Below, one piece after another: positions 1 to 5,442 of a DNA stretch of 6,221 nt (positions within the stretch are counted from its first letter, which is position 1; each line of letters starts with the position of its first letter). The notes beneath the pieces were generated by a model that searched no databases, was not told the DNA's origin, and saw nothing but the letters and a program-made list of their open reading frames with translations. The position numbers were made by a program, and so were the translations under genes. The DNA is from Candidatus Coatesiibacteriota bacterium (GTDB lineage: Bacteria; RBG-13-66-14): assembly GCA_030631385.1 (NCBI GenBank), contig DAOVLG010000116.1, positions 1-6,221 of the forward strand, read 5' to 3'.

Positions 1-1
1 G

Positions 2-43
2 GAGCTGCTTGAGAAGGTACTGGTGCTCTTAGGAGAGGAGTAG
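2..43 (+). CDS. C-terminal end of an upstream gene (partial), possibly hdrA-like
   Basis: An open frame enters from the window start, encodes ELLEKVLVLLGEE and stops with TAG at 41-43, one base before the mvhD start. An amphipathic Leu/Glu-rich tail of this kind is common at protein ends and is too short to identify. In known bacterial and archaeal operons the gene before mvhD is often hdrA or another Hdr subunit, so an HdrA-type protein is a plausible guess from context only. The purine-rich stretch AGGAGAGGAG near its end also serves as the ribosome binding site of mvhD. Confidence 0.5.
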   Translation, partial: ELLEKVLVLLGEE

Positions 44-44
44 G

Positions 45-440
45 ATGGGCGATAAACCAAAGGTGATGGTCTTCTGTTGCAACTGGTCCACCTACCCGGG
101 CCTGAAGCTATCCCGGCTGCCTGAATCGGATGACGGCTCCCCCGATCCGGTCATCACGATGTGTGTTGGCCGGTTGGACCCGGAGCTGATCCTGGAGACC
201 TTCTCCCGGGGTGCCTGGGGTGTTTTGGTGGCCGGCTGCCCGCCAGACGAGTGCGAGCACGACGGCAATTACAAGACCCGCCGGCGGATCATGCTCCTCA
301 AGAACACGCTTGAGCAGTTCAACATCGAGCCCGAGAGATTGGCCCTGGAGTGGGTTTCGACTGGCGAGTCGGCGAAACTGAAGAAGCTGATGGACGATTT
401 CACCGAGAGGATGGCCCGGTTGGGACCCCAAAGGAGATAG
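45..440 (+). CDS. mvhD: F420-non-reducing hydrogenase iron-sulfur subunit D (MvhD family)
   Basis: This 131-residue cytoplasmic protein has the usual length of the MvhD/FlpD family. The family carries one [2Fe-2S] cluster and passes electrons between the hydrogenase small subunit and the HdrA flavoprotein. Visible family features are FCCNW (10-14), MCVGRLDPE (39-47), GVLVAGCPPDEC (59-70) followed by GNYKTRRR, and the late LEWVSTGE segment. Five cysteines are present: C11, C12, C40, C65 and C70. One oddity is that the usual CNWC motif reads CNWS, with an extra Cys just before it; the usual GCHPGDC segment reads GCPPDEC but keeps the CX4C spacing. The ATG follows AGGAGAGGAG at a short distance and lies one base after the previous stop. 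mvhG starts 3 bases downstream. Family assignment is firm; the Hdr partner is inferred because it lies outside the window. Confidence 0.93.
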   Translation: MGDKPKVMVFCCNWSTYPGLKLSRLPESDDGSPDPVITMCVGRLDPELILETFSRGAWGVLVAGCPPDECEHDGNYKTRRRIMLLKNTLEQFNIEPERLALEWVSTGESAKLKKLMDDFTERMARLGPQRR

Positions 441-443
441 AGG

Positions 444-1424
444 ATGGCGAAGCCGAAGGTGGCGTTTTATTGGTGTGCATCGTGCGGCGGATGCGAGGAG
501 GCGGTGGTGGATCTCGCCGAGGACCTCCTCAAGGTAGTCGAAGCGGTGGACATCGTCTTCTGGCCCGTGGCCATGGACTTCAAGAAGACGGACGTCGAGG
601 CGTTGGCCGACGCTGAGATCGCGGTCAGTTTCATCAACGGCGCCATACGCACCTCGGAGCAGGAGGAGATGGCAAAACTCCTGCGGAGAAAATCGGGGTT
701 GGTGGTGGCCTTCGGCTCCTGCGCCCACCTGGGAGGAGTCCCGGGGCTGGCCAACTTCCACAACCGGGAGACCATCTTCGAGCGGATCTACCGGGATATC
801 CCCTCCAACGACAATCCCCAGGGCACCGTTCCGCAAACCACGAGCACCGTTGACGGCAACGAGTTGACGCTGCCCGAATTTTGGGACACGGTCCGCGCCC
901 TGGATCAGGTTATCGAGGTGGACTACTACCTGCCGGGGTGCGCCCCGCCGCCGGATCTGATCCTCGAGGCTATCACCGCCATCCTGGAGGGAAACCTGCC
1001 CGAGAAGGGAGCCGTTTTAGCCCCGGACAAGTCTCTCTGCGACACCTGTCCGCTGGCCGATTCCAAGCCGGACAAGGTATCCATGAAGGACATCAAGCGA
1101 CCCCATGAAATACTGGCCGATCCCGAGAAGTGCTACCTGGCTCAGGGTCTCATCTGCCACGGGCCGGCTACCCGCTCCGGCTGCGGTGAGCGTTGCATCA
1201 ACGCCAACATGCCCTGCCGAGGCTGCTTCGGGCCAACCAAGGGTGTGAAGGACCAGGGGGCCAAGATCCTCTCCTTCCTGGCCTCGATCATGGGCCTGGA
1301 GAACGAGGAGAAGATGACCGACGAGGAGGTCCAGCGGCTCATTGACCAGATCGAAGACCCGGCTGGACTTTTCTACTCCTACAGCCTGCCCGTGTCGCTT
1401 TTAAGACGTAAAAAAGCTGTTTAA
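444..1424 (+). CDS. mvhG: [NiFe] hydrogenase small subunit, group 3c (MvhG family)
   Basis: This 326-residue small subunit relays electrons from the NiFe site to MvhD. The proximal cluster ligands are visible as CGGC (C14, C17), GSCAHLGG (C93) and PGCAPPP (C166). The C-terminal half holds eight more cysteines (C199, C202, C230, C238, C247, C251, C258, C261) in CDTCPL, GPATRSGCGERC and MPCRGCFGP. That is enough for two further [4Fe-4S] clusters with all-cysteine ligation, as in MvhG. There is no twin-arginine signal peptide and no membrane anchor, so the enzyme is cytoplasmic, unlike uptake-type small subunits. The start is set by AAGGAG at 431-436, seven bases before the ATG, and lies 3 bases after the mvhD stop. 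Order D-G-A is the classical mvh order. The protein appears complete and intact. Confidence 0.96.
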   Translation: MAKPKVAFYWCASCGGCEEAVVDLAEDLLKVVEAVDIVFWPVAMDFKKTDVEALADAEIAVSFINGAIRTSEQEEMAKLLRRKSGLVVAFGSCAHLGGVPGLANFHNRETIFERIYRDIPSNDNPQGTVPQTTSTVDGNELTLPEFWDTVRALDQVIEVDYYLPGCAPPPDLILEAITAILEGNLPEKGAVLAPDKSLCDTCPLADSKPDKVSMKDIKRPHEILADPEKCYLAQGLICHGPATRSGCGERCINANMPCRGCFGPTKGVKDQGAKILSFLASIMGLENEEKMTDEEVQRLIDQIEDPAGLFYSYSLPVSLLRRKKAV

Positions 1425-1448
1425 CCTTTCGAGGAGAGAGGCCGCGCA

Positions 1449-2909
1449 ATGGCTCAAAAGATAACCATTGACCCGATCACCCGGTTGGAGGGACACGGAA
1501 AGATCGAGATATTTCTCGACGATAAGGGCGACGTGGAGAGGGCCTTCCTCCAGGTTCCCGAGCTCCGGGGATTCGAGAAATTCTCCGAGGGCCGCCTGGC
1601 CGAGGAGATGCCGCGGATCACACCGAAGATCTGCGGGGTCTGCCCGACGGCACACCACATGGCCTCGGGGAAGGCGCTGGATGATCTTTTCAAGGTTGAT
1701 CCGCCGCCGGCGGCCAAGAAGATACGGGAGCTGGTTAACTCGGCTTTCATGGCCGAGGACCACGCGCTCCACTTCTTCTTCCTCGGAGGTCCCGATTTTA
1801 TCGTCGGTCCCGACGCGCCCAAGGGGATGCGCAACATCCTCGGCGTCATCGAGAAGGTGGGTCTCGAGGCGGGCAAAACCGTCATCGGCATTCGCAAGCG
1901 GCTCCGTGAGATCATCACCAAACAGGGGGGTCGCGTCATCCACCCGGTCTGCAACCTCCCCGGCGGTGTCTCCAAGGGCGTAACCCCGGAGGATCGGGAG
2001 GAGTTCATCCGGACCGGTAGGGACGCCGTCGAGTTCGCCCAGTTCGCCCTGAAGGCATTCGCGGACATCGTCCTCGGCAACAAGGATTACCTGGACATCA
2101 TCGTCGGGGACGTGTACCGTCATGAGACGTACTACATGGGGCTCGTTGATAAGAACAACAAGGTCAACTTCTACGACGGTGATATCCGGGTGGTGAATCC
2201 CGAAGGCAACGAATTTGCGAAGTTCAAGCCCCGCGAGTACCTCGATCACATCGCGGAGCACGTGGAGCCCTGGAGCTACGTCAAGTTCCCCTATCTGAAG
2301 AACGTGGGTTGGAAGGGCTTCGTTGACGGCATGGACTCCGGTGTTTACCGGGTCGCACCCCTGGCCCGTCTGAACGTCGCCGACGGCATGGCCACCCCCC
2401 TCGCCCAACGCGAGTACGAGAAGATGTACGAGGCCCTCGGCGGTAAGCCGGCGCACAACACCCTGGCCTACCACTGGGCGCGGTTGATCGAGCTGCTCTA
2501 CGCCGCCGAGCGGCTCCTGGAGCTGGCCCAGGACGATGAGATCCTCGATCCCAACATCCGAACACTCCCCACCGAGACCCCCACCTCTGGGATCGGCGTG
2601 GTGGAGGCCCCGCGGGGCACCCTCTACCACCACTACATCACCGACGAGCGCGGGGTCATTAAAAAGGCCAACCTGATCGTGGCGACGGTGAACAACTCCG
2701 CCGCCATGTGCATGTCAATTGAGAGGGCGGCCCGGAGCTTGATCAAGGGCGGCGTGGTGGATGACGGGCTGTTGAACATGGTGGAGATGGCCTTCCGCGC
2801 CTATGACCCCTGCCTGGCCTGCGCCTCACATTCCCTACCCGGTCAGACACCCCTCGAGGTGGTGGTCCATGATGGGAACGGAAGGGTCGTGAAATCCTTA
2901 AAACAGTAA
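1449..2909 (+). CDS. mvhA: [NiFe] hydrogenase large subunit, group 3c (MvhA family)
   Basis: This 486-residue catalytic subunit splits or forms H2 at a Ni-Fe(CN)2CO site. The four metal-binding cysteines are visible: CGVC (C62, C65) in the L1 motif and DPCLACASH (C455, C458) in the L2 motif. RLEGH at 12-16 supplies the conserved Glu (E14) associated with proton transfer in the family. The segment GIGVVEAPRG (381-390), followed by LYHHY, is also typical of the family. After H461 there are 25 more residues, starting SLPGQTPLEV. In related enzymes a maturation endopeptidase (HycI/HyaD type) removes this tail after the His, so this is probably a precursor. The protease and the hyp genes are not in the window. 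GAGGAGAGAGG at 1431-1441 is the ribosome site, and the gap to mvhG is 24 bases. In the L1 motif Lys60 stands where many relatives have Arg. Confidence 0.97.
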   Translation: MAQKITIDPITRLEGHGKIEIFLDDKGDVERAFLQVPELRGFEKFSEGRLAEEMPRITPKICGVCPTAHHMASGKALDDLFKVDPPPAAKKIRELVNSAFMAEDHALHFFFLGGPDFIVGPDAPKGMRNILGVIEKVGLEAGKTVIGIRKRLREIITKQGGRVIHPVCNLPGGVSKGVTPEDREEFIRTGRDAVEFAQFALKAFADIVLGNKDYLDIIVGDVYRHETYYMGLVDKNNKVNFYDGDIRVVNPEGNEFAKFKPREYLDHIAEHVEPWSYVKFPYLKNVGWKGFVDGMDSGVYRVAPLARLNVADGMATPLAQREYEKMYEALGGKPAHNTLAYHWARLIELLYAAERLLELAQDDEILDPNIRTLPTETPTSGIGVVEAPRGTLYHHYITDERGVIKKANLIVATVNNSAAMCMSIERAARSLIKGGVVDDGLLNMVEMAFRAYDPCLACASHSLPGQTPLEVVVHDGNGRVVKSLKQ

Positions 2910-2924
2910 AATCATAACTGCTTG

Positions 2925-2960
2925 TAAATAAGCTGGTGACAACCGCCGGCTTGTTATTTA
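2925..2960 (+). terminator. Bulged hairpin just downstream of mvhA, possible terminator
   Basis: TAAATAA (2925-2931) pairs perfectly with TTATTTA (2954-2960). Inside it GCTGG (2932-2936) pairs with CCGGC (2946-2950), with one G-T pair. The loop is 9 bases and a 3-base bulge (TTG) lies on the 3' side. The position, 16 bases after the mvhA stop, suits transcript ending or 3'-end protection. No T-run follows, so it is not a classical intrinsic terminator. It may instead be an mRNA-stabilising stem. Confidence 0.35.
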
Positions 2961-3061
2961 GGCATCACACATTCATGGACCAAGGAGGATGCTTTTCAGA
3001 TAGGGTAGCATATCCGGGTCGTTTCGGTGGTTGAAGCGGAACTCCATTTCTCTGATGAACA

Positions 3062-3086
3062 GGCGGAAATTAGGTTTTAATCCGCC
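3062..3086. promoter_or_regulatory. Spaced inverted repeat, candidate activator binding site
   Basis: GGCGGA (3062-3067) and TCCGCC (3081-3086) are exact reverse complements around a 13-base AT-rich centre. Further AAA/TTT pairing is possible inside the centre with a 2-base bulge. The centre lies roughly 155-160 bases upstream of the start expected from the sigma54-like site at 3206-3220. That is the distance typical of upstream activating sequences bound by NtrC-family regulators. Assignment as such a site is inference; it could equally be a small RNA hairpin. Confidence 0.3.
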
Positions 3087-3188
3087 GGGTGAGACGATTT
3101 TTAGTTCCGTATCCGTCGTTATCTACATTGGAGCTCGGGGGTATGTCGGCCTTAAACGCCCCTCGTCGTCCTTTTCGGTCGAGCTCGA

Positions 3189-3298
3189 GTGCCCCCCGCC
3201 GGCGGTGGCACAGTTTTTGCGCAAATGAACCTCGGTGAAGTCCGCCGGGTCACCTCCTGCAAAAACCTGTGCCACCGCCTCAGCGATCGCGGAGGCGG
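3189..3298. repeat. Compound palindromic element with three overlapping hairpins
   Basis: The main inverted repeat pairs 3201-3220 (GGCGGTGGCACAGTTTTTGC) with 3259-3279. The arms are identical except for one extra base in the right arm. A smaller stem, GGTGA/TCACC (3234-3238 with 3250-3254), sits in the 38-base interior. Two alternative stems overlap the arms. On the left, GTGCC...GGCAC (3189-3193 with 3207-3211) encloses the palindrome CCGCCGGCGG (3196-3205). On the right, CCGCCTC (3275-3281) pairs with GAGGCGG (3292-3298) around a loop containing GCGATCGC. The structures are mutually exclusive where they share an arm. It could be a REP-like repeat, a regulatory RNA structure, a bidirectional terminator or a remnant of a small mobile element. 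Confidence 0.7.
3206..3220 (+). promoter_or_regulatory. Near-consensus sigma54 (-24/-12) promoter, facing the kinase gene
   Basis: The site reads TGGCAC, five bases (AGTTT), then TTGC. The invariant GG (3207-3208) and GC (3219-3220) are exactly 10 bases apart, the spacing sigma54 RNA polymerase needs. Only the base after TGGCAC departs from the core consensus (A, not G). Transcription would start near 3231-3232 and run toward the histidine kinase about 290 bases on. The mirror copy in the right palindrome arm has one extra base between GG and GC, so it should not work. A sigma54-type response regulator is encoded downstream, which makes use of the site plausible. Chance occurrence within a repeat arm remains possible. 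Confidence 0.5.
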
Positions 3299-3315
3299 CG
3301 GGTGTACGCCGGATA

Positions 3316-3338
3316 CTTGACATGGCAGTCAAGCTGCC
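3316..3338. repeat. Two interlocked short inverted repeats
   Basis: CTTGAC (3316-3321) is the reverse complement of GTCAAG (3328-3333). GGCAG (3324-3328) is the reverse complement of CTGCC (3334-3338). The two stems interlock, so only one can form at a time. TTGACA at 3317-3322 also matches a sigma70 -35 box, but no good -10 lies at the right distance. It may be a small operator; no more can be said. Confidence 0.3.
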
Positions 3339-3465
3339 TGCTATCAGCCACTAATAATTTGGAACCGCTTTGAGCCGGCACACTTCTTGATAGAAATACA
3401 GCGTGTGGCGGTCGGTATACTAGGCGTAAAACTTTACCAATCAACAAACGGGTTTTGTTTAATTT

Positions 3466-3494
3466 TGGACAGATTCCCAACTTTTTAATAGAAT
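3466..3494 (+). promoter_or_regulatory. Sigma70-type promoter of the histidine kinase gene
   Basis: TGGACA (3466-3471) matches the -35 consensus at 5 of 6 positions. TAGAAT (3489-3494) matches the -10 at 5 of 6. The spacer is 17 bases, the optimum, and the surrounding DNA is AT-rich. Transcription would start near 3501, leaving a leader of about 24 bases before the ATG at 3525. The -10 box also contains the in-frame stop (TAG at 3489-3491) that bounds the kinase reading frame upstream. Confidence 0.6.
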
Positions 3495-3524
3495 CAATTT
3501 CGGCAGGTCAACCGGCTTTGTAGA

Positions 3525-5291
3525 ATGCGGAAAACCAAGATCGATCTTCAACACATCCGTGAAACCGCCGTCCAGTTGGCGATTGATTTTTGCACACTCT
3601 CGAAACGCATCCTCCGATACGCCAACCTTGGCACCCCCCGTGCGGACTTCCTGAGGAAGGTTTCGCACATGTTGCTGGAGTTTTCAGGCTGCGAATCCGT
3701 TGAGCTGAGGATGCAGGATGGTGATCTGAACTACCGCTGGGAGGCCACCGATGGCAAGGAGGAGAACTTCTTTTGCGAGAAGTTCTCGACGGTGCAGAGG
3801 CACGAGGGCAGAACGATCCCCTGTGCCGACGATGGATCGTTGAACGAGAGGCTCTGCGGTGCAGTCATGTGCCATCAGATAGATCCATCAGCGGAGTGCA
3901 TCAGCGCCGCCGGCAGCTTCTGGATTACAAACATTGACGGGCCGGTGAAGTGTCCGCCGGTTTTTCCCGAGATCGGTCCCCGTGAGCTGAGGGAGCTGAC
4001 CGGTGGCTATCAGTCCGTGGCTTACATCCCCTTCGAATTGGAGAAGGAGAGTTGTGGCCTGCTCCAGCTCAAGAGCCGTCAATCGAACTTCTTCACCGCC
4101 TCGATAATCAAGTTCTACGAGGGATTGACCGAGACGCTGGGTGGGGCGGTGAGTGACCGTCGGGCCCAGTACGCCCTGCGGGAGCGGGTCAAGGAGTTGG
4201 GCTGCCTTTACAGGATAGCTGAACTGGTTCAACAGCAGGAAATTTCATTAGACGATTTGATGCAGGGGATCGTCGAGTTGATGCCGCCCGCCTGGCAGTA
4301 TCCGGAGATAGCCTCGGCTAGGTTGGTGGTGGATACCCGAAGCTACACTAGTTCGAACTTCAACGGTGAGGGGAGCTCCCTTCGCTCAGAGATCGTGAGT
4401 GGAGGGGAGGAGAGGGGCTTTGTTGAGCTGATCTACTCTGGAGGGCAGGATTACCTAGAGGTGACGCTCTTTCTTGAGGAGGAGCGCCATCTCATAGACA
4501 GCATTGCCCAACAGATTTCGCTCATCCTGGAAAGACGTCAGACGGAGGACGAGAAGCAGAGGCTGCAGGAGCAGCTCAGGCACGCCGACCGGCTAGCCAC
4601 CATTGGTCAGCTCGGCGCCGGGGTTGCCCATGAGCTAAATGAACCCCTGACCTCGATACTTGGTTTCGCCCAGCTCGCCCAGAAAGCCCCGGGTCTCCCC
4701 GAAGGGACTTGTCAGGATATTAAACGCATCGTCAACTCTACCCTTCACGCCCGGGAAGTCGTTAGGAAACTGCTCATCTTCAGCCGCCAGATGCCGACCA
4801 AGAAGACAGAGATAGATCTATCCAGCGTTGTTGAGGATGGACTCTACTTCTTAGAATCGCGTTGCACGAAACAGGGCATCGAGGTGCTTAAACAGCTTGA
4901 TCCGAACCTTCCAAAGATCACCGCCGATCCAGCACAGCTGCAACAGGTGCTCGTAAATGTTGTGGTTAACGCCATCCAAGCTATGCTCGACGGAGGGAAA
5001 TTGCTGATCAAGACCTATGCGGACGCCGACTTTGTCTACTTCGATATCGAGGACAACGGTGTCGGTATGTCTGAGGAGACCGTGAAGAAACTCTTCGTCC
5101 CCTTCTTCACGACGAAGGAGGTTGGGCATGGAACCGGGCTTGGTCTGCCCGTGGTCCACGGCATAGTGTCCTCCCACGGCGGCCGGATTGAGGTGGAGAG
5201 CAAACTGGGCAAAGGGAGCCGCTTCCTCATCGCCTTCCCCATTCCGGCTGAACCTCTTCCGCTTGATAGCGATGACGATGCCATCTCCTGA
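3525..5291 (+). CDS. Soluble sensor histidine kinase with GAF-like input region
   Basis: This 588-residue protein has no signal peptide or membrane segment, so it should sense a cytoplasmic signal. About 40-212 looks like a GAF-type sensor. About 222-335 is a second input domain beginning KELGCLYRIAELV, with the MPPAWQYPEI segment seen in a family of kinases. A charged linker (335-355) leads to the HisKA dimerisation helix with the phosphate-accepting His369 in GVAHELNEPL. The ATPase domain shows the N box (NVVVNAIQ, N482), DNGVGM (510-515), FFTTK and GHGTGLGL (534-541), so it should be active. The first 230 residues hold ten cysteines, six of them between 84 and 143, which hints at redox or metal sensing. 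ATG 3525 is the only reasonable start: a stop lies in frame at 3489 with no other start codon between. No clear Shine-Dalgarno is present. The partner regulator follows 151 bases on. The actual signal is unknown. Confidence 0.92.
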   Translation: MRKTKIDLQHIRETAVQLAIDFCTLSKRILRYANLGTPRADFLRKVSHMLLEFSGCESVELRMQDGDLNYRWEATDGKEENFFCEKFSTVQRHEGRTIPCADDGSLNERLCGAVMCHQIDPSAECISAAGSFWITNIDGPVKCPPVFPEIGPRELRELTGGYQSVAYIPFELEKESCGLLQLKSRQSNFFTASIIKFYEGLTETLGGAVSDRRAQYALRERVKELGCLYRIAELVQQQEISLDDLMQGIVELMPPAWQYPEIASARLVVDTRSYTSSNFNGEGSSLRSEIVSGGEERGFVELIYSGGQDYLEVTLFLEEERHLIDSIAQQISLILERRQTEDEKQRLQEQLRHADRLATIGQLGAGVAHELNEPLTSILGFAQLAQKAPGLPEGTCQDIKRIVNSTLHAREVVRKLLIFSRQMPTKKTEIDLSSVVEDGLYFLESRCTKQGIEVLKQLDPNLPKITADPAQLQQVLVNVVVNAIQAMLDGGKLLIKTYADADFVYFDIEDNGVGMSEETVKKLFVPFFTTKEVGHGTGLGLPVVHGIVSSHGGRIEVESKLGKGSRFLIAFPIPAEPLPLDSDDDAIS

Positions 5292-5442
5292 ATCTCGGGT
5301 GATACCCCTGGTGCCTTGTAAACCACCCACGAGCTGAAGGGTCTCGTATCTACAAAGACTCAGTAGCTCCTATGCGGGAAACGCTGGCCGGCCAGATGTT
5401 TTCTAAAAGCCCCGGCTCAGAAAGGAAAGAGGGCATCCCGTC
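5292..5442. other. Kinase-regulator spacer
   Basis: These 151 bases hold no gene. A weak bulged stem (5294-5301 with 5324-5333) follows the kinase stop but has no T-run, so read-through into the regulator gene is likely. The stretch also contains a perfect 12-base palindrome (listed separately). A ribosome site, GGAAAGAGGG (5424-5433), lies just before the regulator. I see no convincing sigma70 or sigma54 promoter here. Confidence 0.6.
5384..5395. promoter_or_regulatory. Perfect 12-base palindrome upstream of the regulator gene
   Basis: CTGGCCGGCCAG is self-complementary without a spacer and ends 47 bases before the regulator ATG. Dimeric DNA-binding proteins often use such sites, so an operator (perhaps for the regulator itself) is possible. 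In GC-rich DNA a chance origin is also quite possible. It lies too close to the gene for a distant enhancer of the same transcript. Confidence 0.25.

Larger units (their letters stand above)
2910..3524. other. Long intergenic region, no convincing gene
   Basis: These 615 bases separate the hydrogenase operon from the kinase gene. Short open frames exist on both strands (for example 3031-3228 plus and 3123-3332 minus). They lack a well-placed ribosome site and recognisable sequence, and they run through palindromic DNA, so I do not call them. The region instead carries inverted repeats, a sigma54-like site, a 10-base direct repeat (TCCGCCGGGT at 3081-3090 and 3241-3250, offset 160) and a sigma70-type promoter. 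Base composition becomes AT-rich from about 3420 to 3500, before the kinase start. Confidence 0.75.

Noticed and set aside
1401..2633. Long 410-codon open frame on the minus strand opposite mvhA
   Set aside because: It is a shadow of the GC-rich mvhA gene. The sense strand has full hydrogenase motifs and the antisense translation resembles no protein family I know.
2975..3034. 19-residue open frame, with AAGGAGG at 2982-2988 nearby
   Set aside because: The Shine-Dalgarno-like AAGGAGG lies inside this frame, not before it. The ATG that directly follows it gives only four codons with no spacing. Not supported as a gene.
3031..3228. 65-codon plus-strand open frame between mvhA and the kinase
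   Set aside because: It has no ribosome site at a usable distance, no recognisable protein pattern, and its end runs into the left palindrome arm and sigma54-like site.
3201..3279. Integron attC-like recombination site (imperfect palindrome with an unpaired base)
   Set aside because: The required outer core sites of the GTTRRRY / RYYYAAC type are not present at the palindrome ends, and no gene cassette or integrase is nearby.
3201..3279. Classical intrinsic terminator
   Set aside because: The T-run lies inside the stem arm near the loop, not after the stem, and the loop is 38 bases long. A terminator role is not excluded but the form is wrong.
3283..3290. GCGATCGC, the cyanobacterial HIP1 octamer
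   Set aside because: A single copy inside a hairpin loop says nothing about the host; HIP1 would recur many times in a window of this size.
3123..3332. 69-codon minus-strand open frame over the palindromes
   Set aside because: It consists largely of translated inverted repeats and has no recognisable motif, so it is best explained as a by-product of GC-rich palindromic DNA.
3387..3421. Promoter from TTGATA (3387-3392) and TATACT (3416-3421)
   Set aside because: The spacing is 23 bases, too long for sigma70, and there is no TGN extension before TATACT.
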